Source of the DNA: Ruegeria sp. TM1040
GTDB taxonomy: Bacteria; Pseudomonadota; Alphaproteobacteria; Rhodobacterales; Rhodobacteraceae
Direction of reading: 5' to 3'
NCBI RefSeq assembly: GCF_000014065.1
Contig: NC_008044.1
Location: 1-64,000, forward strand
DNA length: 64,000 nucleotides
The position numbers were made by a program, and so were the translations under genes. The notes beneath the pieces are model-generated. The model had not been told where the DNA came from, ran no database searches, and saw only the letters and a list, made by a program, of their open reading frames with translations. Positions 13,332 to 21,906 of this stretch are shown here, in pieces; the stretch's first letter is position 1; every line of letters starts with the position of its first letter.

Positions 13332-14156
13332 TTAGCGCCGTGCACCCCAGCTGAGCGAGACCGCGCGTCTTGTGTAAAACTCTCCCATCAGCCCCAAGAC
13401 GAGGAAGATAAGCGCAAGCCACATGGTGTACTCCCACCAGGTGACATGGGGATTATAGTTGATGAAGATATAGCCACGTGCCTGATCGATCGTATGGAAC
13501 AGAGGGTTCCAGATGAACATTGGCAGCATGTAGCCCGGCAGGGTGTTCGCCAGCACCATTTTGCCTGAAAACAACATGTTGGAGCGCTGGTAAATCGTTG
13601 AAATGATCCCGATCGCACTTGGCATCCAGGGTTTCAGAACATAGAGTACCAGGCCGATTGCAGCCCCGGAGGCCCAGGCCAATAGCAGCATGCCAAAGGC
13701 GGGGACCGGCTCCTCGATGTGGATCGGGGTAAATGCGACATGATACGCAAAGAGAATGATCAACATCGACAACACCTGCAGATAAAGCGCCCCAAGGGCC
13801 GCGGACAGGATTGCGATGGTTGTGTTCATCGGGGCGTGCTGCATCATGGGGCTCGAGGCCCCTTCGGCACCTACCACGGCGCCCACGGTTTTGGTGTGGG
13901 TCATGAACAGGAACACGCCGGACATCATGTAGAGTAGAAAGTCGCCCCGGATGGCGGCACCCTTGATGCCCATGACCGTGAACATGAAGTAGAAAAACAT
14001 CACGAACAGCACGGACTGGATGATGTTGATCCCGAGCGCCATAAAGGCGTTGTTGTGCTTCGAACGCACGCTACGCACCACTGAATGAAAGACAACTTCA
14101 CTCAGCGTGATGGCGCGGGACAGCGGTGACTTATCGGTGCGATATCGAAACATGGC
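13332..14156 (-). CDS. KpsM/Wzm-like ABC-2 polysaccharide export permease
   Basis: This membrane protein belongs to the ABC-2 transporter permeases that move capsule or O-antigen chains across the inner membrane. It has about six hydrophobic helices: after a charged N-terminus come INIIQSVLFVMFFYFMF, FLLYMMSGVFLFM, a helix pair around 130-175, and a last one near WLALIFLVLGLMGEFY. The frame is open to an ATG at 14210, which would add 18 residues. I prefer the ATG at 14156 (MFRYRTDK) because related proteins, from memory, begin with MFR; neither start has an ideal ribosome site. No ATPase (KpsT) partner is adjacent. It faces away from cysQ. Confidence 0.85.
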   Translation of the reverse strand, partial: AMFRYRTDKSPLSRAITLSEVVFHSVVRSVRSKHNNAFMALGINIIQSVLFVMFFYFMFTVMGIKGAAIRGDFLLYMMSGVFLFMTHTKTVGAVVGAEGASSPMMQHAPMNTTIAILSAALGALYLQVLSMLIILFAYHVAFTPIHIEEPVPAFGMLLLAWASGAAIGLVLYVLKPWMPSAIGIISTIYQRSNMLFSGKMVLANTLPGYMLPMFIWNPLFHTIDQARGYIFINYNPHVTWWEYTMWLALIFLVLGLMGEFYTRRAVSLSWGARR

Positions 14157-14273
14157 CTCAGAATTCAGCAGCAAGTGGCTTATTCTCACATGGATTTCTT
14201 GCTGATCCATTGAGAAGCAAGCATAAGAAGCGCAAACCTTTGTGGCAATAAGTAGGTCTTTGGGAGACTCCGA

Positions 14274-15071
14274 GTGAATTATGATGATCTGGTAGTGGTG
14301 ATGCGGCGCTTGGCTCTGGAAGCGGGTGACAAGATCATGGAGATCTACAACTCCGATGATTTCGACGTGAAGCAGAAATCAGACGATAGCCCTGTTACCG
14401 TTGCGGACGAGGCGGCAGACGCATTGATCTCGGCGGGGCTGCGCTCGGCTTTTCCTGACGTGATGCTCGTCACCGAAGAGCAAGCCGAGTCTCATAGCGC
14501 AACAGGCGATACATTCCTGATTGTTGACCCTCTGGACGGCACCAAGGAATTCATCAATCGCCGTGGCGACTTCACCGTCAATATCGCCTATGTCGAGGCA
14601 GGCGTGCCCACGCGCGGTGTGGTCTACGCGCCCGCCAGAGACCGTATGTTCTACACTCTTGCCGATGGATCAGCGGTCGAGGAAAAAGGCCCCTTCAGCA
14701 AGAATGAAGTGGGCGAGACCACGGCGCTCAAAGTGGCTGAGAGCGACAATAGCGCTCTGCTTGTGGTCGCGTCGAAATCCCACCGCGATCAGGCCACAGA
14801 CGATTACATCAACAAATACAGCGTGAAAGACACTCGCAGCGCAGGGTCTTCGTTGAAATTCTGCCTTGTTGCGACGGGCGAGGCCGATCTTTATCCGCGC
14901 GTTGGCCGCACGATGGAGTGGGATACGGCGGCAGGGCATGCTGTTCTTTCGGGCGCTGGTGGCCGCGTTGTGCGTTTTGATGATCACAACCCGCTGCGGT
15001 ACGGCAAGGACGGATTTGCGAACCCGTTCTTTATCGCCCACGCGCCTGCGGTCGAGTTGAAAGACGCGTAA
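14274..15071 (+). CDS. cysQ: 3'(2'),5'-bisphosphate nucleotidase CysQ
   Basis: CysQ hydrolyses adenosine 3',5'-bisphosphate (PAP), the by-product of PAPS-dependent sulfation and of PAPS reduction, to AMP. The 265-residue protein belongs to the inositol-monophosphatase superfamily: metal ligands EE at 68-69, DPLDGT at 85-90, and a second motif WDTAAGHAVLSGAGG near 220-235. GTG at 14274 is the start, with GGGAG about eight bases upstream. kdsB begins at the next base after its stop. A PAPS-type sulfotransferase gene lies seven genes downstream, so PAP recycling for sulfation is a likely role here. Confidence 0.93.
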   Translation: MNYDDLVVVMRRLALEAGDKIMEIYNSDDFDVKQKSDDSPVTVADEAADALISAGLRSAFPDVMLVTEEQAESHSATGDTFLIVDPLDGTKEFINRRGDFTVNIAYVEAGVPTRGVVYAPARDRMFYTLADGSAVEEKGPFSKNEVGETTALKVAESDNSALLVVASKSHRDQATDDYINKYSVKDTRSAGSSLKFCLVATGEADLYPRVGRTMEWDTAAGHAVLSGAGGRVVRFDDHNPLRYGKDGFANPFFIAHAPAVELKDA

Positions 15072-15872
15072 ATGTCCGTTCTGATTGTCATTCCCGCGCG
15101 TTACGCCTCTACACGGTTTCCCGGCAAGCCTTTGGCTGAACTGACTGGCGCAACAGGTAAGACGCGGTCGCTTATCGAGCGCTCCTGGCGTGCGGCCTGC
15201 GCCGTGAATGGCGTGGACCGCGTGGTGGTTGCAACAGATGACGATCGCATCAAAGCGGCGTCAGAAACCTTCGGGGCTGAGGTCGTAATGACCTCAGAGA
15301 CATGCGCCAATGGCACCGAGCGCTGCGCCGAGGCGCATGCAGCCCTCGGGGGAGGCTATGAGGTGGTGGTGAACCTTCAGGGCGACGCCCCACTGACACC
15401 GCCTTGGTTCATCGAGGATCTGATCAATGGCCTTCAGGCGGCAGAAGGAATGGGGCTGGCGACGCCCGTGCTGCGCTGCGATGGCGCCACGCTCAACAGC
15501 TTGCTGGAGGATCGCCGTGCTGGGCGCGTTGGGGGAACCACTGCGGTCTTTGGGGCAGACCATAGCGCGCTCTATTTTTCCAAGGAAGTGATCCCATTCC
15601 AGTCTGGCAGGTATTCTGACGCAGAGTGCACTCCAGTCTTTCATCACGTTGGCGTATACGCCTACCGCCCGGACGCGCTTCTGGCCTATCCCACGTGGCC
15701 AGTTGGTCCGCTTGAGACACTAGAAGGCCTCGAACAGCTGAGGTTCCTGGAGAATGGCCGTAAGATTCTCTGTGTCGAAGTCGATGCAAGAGGACGGGAG
15801 TTCTGGGAGCTGAACAACCCAGAAGATCGGCCGAAAATCGAAGAAATGATGCGAAAAATGGGCGTCGAATAG
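15072..15872 (+). CDS. kdsB: 3-deoxy-manno-octulosonate cytidylyltransferase
   Basis: KdsB activates Kdo as CMP-Kdo for the lipopolysaccharide core or for Kdo-linked capsules. The 266-residue protein starts with the nucleotide-binding stretch IPARYASTRFPGKPLAEL (6-23) and contains VVVATDDDRI near 53, ANGTERCAEA near 78 and NLQGDAPLTPPWFI near 98-111, the CTP/Mg site. Its sequence corresponds to the KdsB family rather than the NeuA (CMP-sialate) branch. It directly abuts cysQ with no spacer. The 150-base gap to galU holds one hairpin. Confidence 0.93.
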   Translation: MSVLIVIPARYASTRFPGKPLAELTGATGKTRSLIERSWRAACAVNGVDRVVVATDDDRIKAASETFGAEVVMTSETCANGTERCAEAHAALGGGYEVVVNLQGDAPLTPPWFIEDLINGLQAAEGMGLATPVLRCDGATLNSLLEDRRAGRVGGTTAVFGADHSALYFSKEVIPFQSGRYSDAECTPVFHHVGVYAYRPDALLAYPTWPVGPLETLEGLEQLRFLENGRKILCVEVDARGREFWELNNPEDRPKIEEMMRKMGVE

Positions 15873-15918
15873 GCTAATGCCCGCAAAATAGGCGAATTTT
15901 CTCGCCTTGGGTCGGAAA

Positions 15919-15937
15919 CCTGTGACGCCGTCACAGG
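15919..15937. other. inverted repeat upstream of galU
   Basis: CCTGTGAC-GCC-GTCACAGG is a perfect 8-bp inverted repeat about 45 bases after kdsB and 85 bases before galU. There is no T tract, so it may be an operator or a leader hairpin rather than a terminator. Confidence 0.4.
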
Positions 15938-16022
15938 ATTGCGATAGAGTTATGTTACTGTGGTGGAAGAGTTGAGCCAGACCCGGCTCCAAGTCGTCTT
16001 TGATAGACCAACGAGAGTGTAA

Positions 16023-16916
16023 ATGCCTAGAAAAGTTACAAAAGCTATTTTCCCTGTTGCCGGTCTTGGCACGCGTTTTTTGCCTGCCACGAAGTCTGTG
16101 CCCAAAGAGATCATGACTCTCGTTGACCGGCCTCTCGTGCAATATGCCATCGACGAGGCGCGCGCTGCTGGCATCAAGGAATTCATCTTTGTGACATCTC
16201 GCGGCAAAGGAGCGCTTGAAGACTATTTCGACCACGCGCCTGTTCTGGAACAGGAACTGCGCAAAAAGGGCAAGGATCAGCTTCTCGAAGTTCTCAAGGC
16301 GACCAATATGGGATCAGGAGATATTGCCTATATTCGTCAGCACAAGGCGCTGGGCTTGGGCCATGCGGTCTGGTGCGCGCGCCGTCTGATCGGGGATGAG
16401 CCATTTGCGGTGATGCTGCCTGACGATGTGATCGCGGCCGACAAGCCCTGCCTTCAGCAGATGGTCGAAGCCTATGCTGAAACCGGCGGCAACATGGTGG
16501 CAGCGATGGAAGTTGCGCCAGAGAAAACGTCGTCTTACGGGATCCTCGACGTCAAGGATAGCAAGGATGCCGTGATGCCGATCAATGCGATGATCGAAAA
16601 GCCGAGCCCCGAAGAAGCGCCCTCGAACCTCGCAGTGATCGGGCGTTATATTTTGTCGCCTTCGGTGCTTCAGAATCTCAATAAGCGCAAACAAGGGGCG
16701 GGCGGGGAGATCCAACTGACCGACGCGATTGCGGAGGATATTGCGCGGGACGTGCCGGTTTGTGGCTACCGTTTCAAAGGGCGCCGCTTTGATTGTGGCT
16801 CCAAGTCTGGGTTCTTGCAGGCTACGGTCGCCTTTGCGTTGGAACGTGAAGAACTGCGCGATGATCTCATGGAGTATCTTTCGACCCTGTCGGCCCATCG
16901 ACAGGCTGCTGAATAA
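16023..16916 (+). CDS. galU: UTP-glucose-1-phosphate uridylyltransferase
   Basis: GalU makes UDP-glucose from UTP and glucose-1-phosphate, the sugar donor feeding surface glycans and, through GalE, UDP-galactose. The 297-residue protein has the nucleotidyltransferase signature FPVAGLGTRFLPATKSVPKE near 9-28, followed by MTLVDRPLVQYAIDEA. FAVMLPDDVIA near 125 holds the metal-binding aspartate region, and KGRRFDCGSKSGFLQA lies near 255-270. Length and motifs are ordinary for bacterial GalU. galE follows 100 bases downstream. Confidence 0.95.
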   Translation: MPRKVTKAIFPVAGLGTRFLPATKSVPKEIMTLVDRPLVQYAIDEARAAGIKEFIFVTSRGKGALEDYFDHAPVLEQELRKKGKDQLLEVLKATNMGSGDIAYIRQHKALGLGHAVWCARRLIGDEPFAVMLPDDVIAADKPCLQQMVEAYAETGGNMVAAMEVAPEKTSSYGILDVKDSKDAVMPINAMIEKPSPEEAPSNLAVIGRYILSPSVLQNLNKRKQGAGGEIQLTDAIAEDIARDVPVCGYRFKGRRFDCGSKSGFLQATVAFALEREELRDDLMEYLSTLSAHRQAAE

Positions 16917-16946
16917 GCTTTACCGCGTTTTAAACGATCAAGCCTG

Positions 16947-16965
16947 CTCCCTTTGAAAAAGGGAG
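16947..16965 (+). other. hairpin between galU and galE
   Basis: CTCCCTTT and AAAGGGAG pair perfectly around a GAA loop, 30 bases after the galU stop. No T run follows directly, so it is at best a weak terminator or a message-stabilising structure. Confidence 0.4.
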
Positions 16966-17016
16966 TGGCTTCTGAGAAAATCATAGCAGAATTCCAAAGC
17001 CGGGAGGCAGACACGC

Positions 17017-18000
17017 ATGGCCAATGTGCTGGTCACAGGAGGGGCGGGCTACATTGGCTCGCACGCATGTAAAGCTCTGAAACAGGCAGGCTATACGCCA
17101 GTCACATATGACAATCTGGTCACGGGCTGGCAGGATGCGGTGAAGTTCGGCCCCTTCGAACAAGGCGATCTGACCGACCGGGGCCGCCTTGATGAGGTGT
17201 TTGCACAATATAAACCTGTGGCCGTGATGCATTTTGCAGCCCTGAGCCAGGTGGGCGAGGCGATGTCCGAGCCGGGACGGTATTGGGCGAACAATGTTGG
17301 CGGCTCGCTCTGCCTGATTGAGGCAGCCGTGGCGGCAGGGTGTCTGGATTTCGTCTTTTCGTCCACCTGCGCGACATATGGCGAGCACGACAATGTGGTT
17401 CTGGACGAGAATACTCCGCAGCAGCCTTTAAATGCCTATGGTGCGTCCAAGCGGGCGGTCGAGGATATCTTGAAAGACTTCGAAGCCGCGCATGGCCTGC
17501 GCAGCGTGATCTTTCGGTATTTCAATGTCGCGGGCGCAGATCCTGAGGCCGAGGTGGGAGAGTTCCACCAGCCTGAAACCCATTTGGTGCCACTGATGAT
17601 TCAGGCGATCAAAGGCGAGCGGGCGGCGCTTACTGTGTTTGGGACCGACTATGACACCCCAGATGGCACCTGCATTCGCGACTATGTCCATGTCTGCGAT
17701 TTGGTGGATGCTCATATCCTTGGCCTGAAATGGCTTGAGGATGGCAAAGGCAGCCGCGTGTTCAACCTTGGCACCGGCACCGGGTTTTCCGTCAAGGAAG
17801 TGCTGTCGCATTCTCATGCCGTAACGAATACCGAAGTGCCGCATGTCATCGGCCCGCGCCGTGCGGGCGACTGTACCAAGCTGGTGTCCGGCTCGGTGCG
17901 CGCCGGAGAGGAACTGGGCTGGGAGCCGAAGCGCTCCACCATGGACCAGATGATCTCTGACGCATGGCGCTGGCACCAAAGCGGCCACTACGAGCGCTGA
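17017..18000 (+). CDS. galE: UDP-glucose 4-epimerase
   Basis: GalE interconverts UDP-glucose and UDP-galactose using tightly bound NAD. This 327-residue extended short-chain dehydrogenase has the Rossmann motif VTGGAGYIGSHACKAL at 5-20, the catalytic Ser-Ser-Thr region FSSTCATYGEH near 113-123, and the catalytic YGASK near 142-146. GGGAGG lies upstream of the ATG. The glycosyltransferase gene begins one base after its stop, so galE heads a tight glycan operon: galE, two paralogous GT2-like genes, a GT14-like gene and a sulfotransferase. Confidence 0.95.
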   Translation: MANVLVTGGAGYIGSHACKALKQAGYTPVTYDNLVTGWQDAVKFGPFEQGDLTDRGRLDEVFAQYKPVAVMHFAALSQVGEAMSEPGRYWANNVGGSLCLIEAAVAAGCLDFVFSSTCATYGEHDNVVLDENTPQQPLNAYGASKRAVEDILKDFEAAHGLRSVIFRYFNVAGADPEAEVGEFHQPETHLVPLMIQAIKGERAALTVFGTDYDTPDGTCIRDYVHVCDLVDAHILGLKWLEDGKGSRVFNLGTGTGFSVKEVLSHSHAVTNTEVPHVIGPRRAGDCTKLVSGSVRAGEELGWEPKRSTMDQMISDAWRWHQSGHYER

Positions 18001-18001
18001 G

Positions 18002-19078
18002 GTGAGCGCACCGCCGATGCCCAAGATCTCGCTGATGGCCGCCTACCGGTTGCGCCTGAAGCGGCGGCGGTGTCTGTGGCGGGCCTATCGGGCAAGGCGA
18101 CAGCTTCGGTGCATCGTCGACAACACCATCAACATAGGGCGCGATGATATTCTCGTGGTGGTGGTGCTGCGCAATGAAGCGCAGCGCCTACCATATTTTC
18201 TGGAGTATTATCGTCGGCTTGGCGCAGCGCATTTTCTGGTGGTGGATAACACGAGCGAAGATGGCAGCCTTGCCCTGCTGCAACGCGAAGCCCGGCGTGG
18301 CGATCTCTCGCTTTGGCAAACCCACGACAGCTATCGCGCGAGCCGCTTTGGGATTGATTGGTCGGGCTGGTTGCTGATGCAACACGGCAGTGGTCATTGG
18401 TGCCTGACGGTCGATGCCGACGAGCTGCTCGTCTATCCCGGCATGGATCAGATGGACTTGCCAATGCTCACGCAAAGACTGGATCAGATCGGGCTGGAGG
18501 GATTTGGCGCGCTGATGCTTGACCTCTACCCAAAGGGGCCGCTCGGCACGCAAGAGTATCGCGTTGGGCAAGACCCGACAGAGGTGCTCCGGTGGTTTGA
18601 TGCGTCACCCTATCACGCTGTGCGGCAGGCCCCGCAGGGCAACCTTTGGCTTCAAGGTGGCGCGCGGGCGCGCATGTTCTTTGCTGACACCCCAGAGCGG
18701 GCTCCGACGCTCAACAAGATCCCGCTCATGCGATGGCATTGGCGCTACGCTTACACGAATGCGACGCATGCGCTTTTGCCGCCTCGGCTCAACGCGATTT
18801 ATGGTGGGACCGAAGGACAGGCACCTTCGGGCGTGCTCCTTCACACCAAGTTCCTGCCAGAAATCGTAAGCAAGTCGAAACAGGAGCGCAGCCGCGCAGA
18901 GCATTTCCACAACCCGACCCTCTTTGAGGGGTATTACGCACAGATTGAAACCAAGCCTGATTTCTGGCATCCAGATTCACAAGAGTATCACAGCCCCGAA
19001 CAGTTGGCCGAGCTCGGGCTTTGTCGGGGATTTGACGCGCGTACCACCGTTGCGGGTGGACAACGTAACCAGTTCTAA
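18002..19078 (+). CDS. glycosyltransferase, GT2-like, first tandem copy
   Basis: A 358-residue cytoplasmic protein of the GT2-like family often annotated Glyco_tranf_2_4. The core opens at about residue 48 with DDILVVVVLRNEAQRLPYFLEYYRRLGAAHFLVVDNTSEDG, where the aspartates would bind the nucleotide sugar, and continues with HWCLTVDADELLVYP, whose DxD is the metal site. It is a clear paralogue of the next gene, sharing DILxV, LPYFL, YY, GHWCL, VDADEL and YPKG blocks. GTG at 18002 is one base after galE; an ATG at 18017 is an alternative. Acceptor and sugar are unknown. Confidence 0.88.
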   Translation: MSAPPMPKISLMAAYRLRLKRRRCLWRAYRARRQLRCIVDNTINIGRDDILVVVVLRNEAQRLPYFLEYYRRLGAAHFLVVDNTSEDGSLALLQREARRGDLSLWQTHDSYRASRFGIDWSGWLLMQHGSGHWCLTVDADELLVYPGMDQMDLPMLTQRLDQIGLEGFGALMLDLYPKGPLGTQEYRVGQDPTEVLRWFDASPYHAVRQAPQGNLWLQGGARARMFFADTPERAPTLNKIPLMRWHWRYAYTNATHALLPPRLNAIYGGTEGQAPSGVLLHTKFLPEIVSKSKQERSRAEHFHNPTLFEGYYAQIETKPDFWHPDSQEYHSPEQLAELGLCRGFDARTTVAGGQRNQF

Positions 19079-19159
19079 ACACATTGTTTCCTATTCGTGG
19101 ACATGACATATTGATGCGACCTTGCGTGGCTTGAGGCGAGCCATGCCTGTATCGGGGTC

Positions 19160-20203
19160 TTGGGGCAGACTCCGAAGAGCGGGGACACAGATTTGGGGCT
19201 TTGGGATTCTTACCGGATGCGGATCAGGCGCAAGCGCCGGATCCTGCGTGCGTTGCGCAAGTCCCGAAACCTGCATTGCGTGCAAAATAATACCTCTCGC
19301 ATCCGCCCGGGCGATATTCTCCTTGTCTGCACCTTTCGTAATGAACAGGTCCGCCTGCCCTATTTTCTGCAGTATTACCGCAGCCTTGGGGTGAACCACT
19401 TTCTGTTCATCGACAATGGATCCACCGATGGGGCACAGGGCTATTTGGCTGGCCTGCAGGATGTATCGGTCTGGAACGCGCAAGGCAGCTATAAGCGCGC
19501 CACCTTTGGTGTCGACTGGGCCAACGCCCTACTGCGCAAATATGGTCACGGGCACTGGTGTCTCGTGGTCGATGCGGATGAGCTTTTTGTTTATCCGTTC
19601 TGCGATACGCGTCCGATCCGGGCGCTGACCGATTGGCTCGACAGCTCTCAGATCCGCAGTTTCTCGGCCATGCTGCTGGATATGTATCCCAAAGGTCGTG
19701 TGGATGAGGTGCCGTATAAGCCCGGTCAGGACCCCCTTGAGATCACGCAGTGGTTTGACAGCGGCAACTATTCGATCACGCGCAACAAGCGCTATGGTAA
19801 CTTGTGGATCCAAGGCGGGCCTCGGGCGCGGGTGTTTTTTGCCGACCGCCCCAAACTGGCGCCTGCCCTCAATAAAATCCCTCTGGTCAAGTGGGATCGG
19901 CGCTATGCCTACGTCAGCTCCACCCACATGCTTTTGCCGCGCGGGCTCAATCAGGTCTATGAAATCAATGGTGGCGAGAAGGCCAGCGGGATCCTGATGC
20001 ATACGAAGTTCCTCGACACTTTTCCGGCCAAGGCGGAAGAGGAGTTGAAGCGGCGCGAACATTATGCAGGGTCGGTCGAATACCAGGCCTATGTCAAAGA
20101 AGCCGAGAGCAGTCCGGAGCTTTGGTGCAAGTGGAGTGAGAAATACATCAACTGGCGCCAGTTGGAGATTCTTGGCCTCATGTCCAAAGGAAACTGGGCA
20201 TGA
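19160..20203 (+). CDS. glycosyltransferase, GT2-like, second tandem copy
   Basis: A 347-residue paralogue of the preceding gene, with GDILLVCTFRNEQVRLPYFL, the FLFIDNGSTDG nucleotide-sugar loop, HWCLVVDADELFVYP as metal site, and the shared C-terminal blocks LNKIPLVKWDRRYAY and SGILMHTKFL. The start is uncertain: TTG at 19160 or ATG at 19217. I keep the upstream one because similarity to the paralogue already covers the Tyr-Arg just before the ATG. The last four bases overlap the next gene (ATGA). The 81-base gap from the first copy holds no gene. Confidence 0.87.
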   Translation: MGQTPKSGDTDLGLWDSYRMRIRRKRRILRALRKSRNLHCVQNNTSRIRPGDILLVCTFRNEQVRLPYFLQYYRSLGVNHFLFIDNGSTDGAQGYLAGLQDVSVWNAQGSYKRATFGVDWANALLRKYGHGHWCLVVDADELFVYPFCDTRPIRALTDWLDSSQIRSFSAMLLDMYPKGRVDEVPYKPGQDPLEITQWFDSGNYSITRNKRYGNLWIQGGPRARVFFADRPKLAPALNKIPLVKWDRRYAYVSSTHMLLPRGLNQVYEINGGEKASGILMHTKFLDTFPAKAEEELKRREHYAGSVEYQAYVKEAESSPELWCKWSEKYINWRQLEILGLMSKGNWA

Positions 20204-21900
20204 GCAACGTTGGCGTGATCATGTTGGTGCATACGGCCCTCGAGCGGGCCGAGCAGGTCGTGCGCCACTGGACCGCCGCGGGCTGCCCAGTAGTGCTGCA
20301 TGTAGACCGGCAAGTGAGCAAACAGGTGTTTCAGGAGTTCTGCGCGCGCCTGAAAGACGACCCCCTGGTACGCTTTTCGCGCCGCCACAGATGTGAATGG
20401 GGGACCTGGGGCATTGTGGCCGCCTCTCAAAGCGCGTCTGAATTGATGCTCTCCGAGTTCCCGGATGTGAGCCACATCTATCTGACCTCCGGGTCCTGCC
20501 TGCCGTTGCGCCCGGTGAAAGAGCTGCAAACATACCTCGCGGCTCGGCCCGACATTGATTTCATCGAAAGCGCCACAACCTCGGATGTCCCTTGGATCGT
20601 TGGGGGTCTCAGCACCGAGCGCTTTACGATGCGGTTTCCCTTTTCCTGGAAACGGCACCGCAAGCTGTTTGATCGCTATGTCCGGCTGCAACGGAAACTG
20701 AAGTTGCGACGTCGGATCCCGGCCGGATTGGTCCCCCACATGGGGAGCCAATGGTGGTGCCTTACTCGACGCACTTTGACGGCCATTCTCACGGATGCCG
20801 ACAGAGCGCGGTATGACGCGTATTTTCGTCACGTCTGGATCCCGGACGAGAGCTACTATCAAACGCTTGCCCGGCTCCATTCCGACAATATCGAGAGCCG
20901 GTCGCTGACCCTTTCGAAGTTCGACTATCAGGGCAAACCGCATGTGTTCTATGACGATCACCTGCAACTCTTGCGGCGTTCCGACTGTTTTGTCGCGCGC
21001 AAGATCTGGCCGCATGCAGAGCGGCTCTATCAGGCCTTCCTGTGCCCATCGGCCACTGACATCAACCGCACAGAGCCCAATCCGGGCAAGATCGACAGGA
21101 TTTTTGCCAAAGCGGTGGAGCGGCGCATCCGAGGGCGCAAGGGGCTCTACATGCAGAGCCGCTTTCCCGCCAAAGGAGTCGAAAGCCAGCAGACCTGTGG
21201 GCCGTATTCGGTGTTTCAAGGTTTTTCCGAATTGTTTGAGGATTTTGAAAGCTGGCTGGCGCGCGCAACCGGTGCGCGCGTGCATGGCCATCTTTTTGCG
21301 CCTGAACGGGCCGAATTCGCGGGGGAGCAGAGGCTGTTCAACGGCTGTCTGAGCGACAGTGCGCTCCTGCGCGATCGAAACCCCCAGAGCTTTCTGTCGA
21401 ACCTGATCTGGAACACACGCGGCGAGCGGCAGTGTTTCCAATTCGGACCCCATGACACCCAGAGCATCAACTGGTTTATCGCGCAGGACAGCAATGCGCA
21501 GATCTCGGTGATCTCTGGGGCATGGTCTGTGTCCCTGTTTAAGACTAACCGAAGCTTTAGCGATCTTCGGCGCGAGGCGGCAAAGCTGCAGCGCATTGAG
21601 GCTGAGCATCTCAAGATCTTGCGAGGGCGCTGGACCCATGCCCGGATCCGGGTCTGGAGCATGGCGGAGTTTATCGAGGCGCCGATGGAAAACCTGCAAA
21701 CCATCGTGGATGAGATCGGTCCCATGTCCCGTAGCCATATACTAGAAGCGCCGCAGATGGTGGATCTCACAGGGTTTGGCCAGTTCCTGCAAAATCTGAA
21801 AAATCAGGGGATGCACCCCTATTTGATGGGGGATTTCCCCGCGCGCTCTGCGCCAAAGCAACCCATGCGCCAGGCGCGCAAAACCTATATCGTGAAGTAA
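20200..21900 (+). CDS. GT14-like (Core-2/I-branching type) glycosyltransferase with extra C-terminal domain
   Basis: A 566-residue protein. Residues 1-270 resemble the Branch family of beta-1,6-N-acetylglucosaminyl/xylosyl transferases: VGVIMLVHTALERAEQVVRHW, CPVVLHVDRQVS, HIYLTSGSCLPLRPVKEL, GSQWWCLTRRTL and WIPDESYYQTL near 205-215. Residues about 290-566 form a further domain without a function I can name; related proteins carry a DUF5928-type region there, from memory. It is coupled to the preceding glycosyltransferase by a four-base overlap and followed after six bases by the sulfotransferase gene. The sugar donor is unknown. Confidence 0.8.
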   Translation: MSNVGVIMLVHTALERAEQVVRHWTAAGCPVVLHVDRQVSKQVFQEFCARLKDDPLVRFSRRHRCEWGTWGIVAASQSASELMLSEFPDVSHIYLTSGSCLPLRPVKELQTYLAARPDIDFIESATTSDVPWIVGGLSTERFTMRFPFSWKRHRKLFDRYVRLQRKLKLRRRIPAGLVPHMGSQWWCLTRRTLTAILTDADRARYDAYFRHVWIPDESYYQTLARLHSDNIESRSLTLSKFDYQGKPHVFYDDHLQLLRRSDCFVARKIWPHAERLYQAFLCPSATDINRTEPNPGKIDRIFAKAVERRIRGRKGLYMQSRFPAKGVESQQTCGPYSVFQGFSELFEDFESWLARATGARVHGHLFAPERAEFAGEQRLFNGCLSDSALLRDRNPQSFLSNLIWNTRGERQCFQFGPHDTQSINWFIAQDSNAQISVISGAWSVSLFKTNRSFSDLRREAAKLQRIEAEHLKILRGRWTHARIRVWSMAEFIEAPMENLQTIVDEIGPMSRSHILEAPQMVDLTGFGQFLQNLKNQGMHPYLMGDFPARSAPKQPMRQARKTYIVK

Positions 21901-21906
21901 TCCCTG

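Noticed and set aside
18002-20203. Tandem glycosyltransferases as a recombination-derived frameshift of one gene
   Set aside because: Each copy is full length with its own start, stop and complete motif set, so they are true paralogues rather than fragments.
20089-21738. 549-codon minus-strand frame across the GT14-like gene
   Set aside because: The plus-strand protein has clear glycosyltransferase motifs and operon overlaps on both ends; the antisense product has none.
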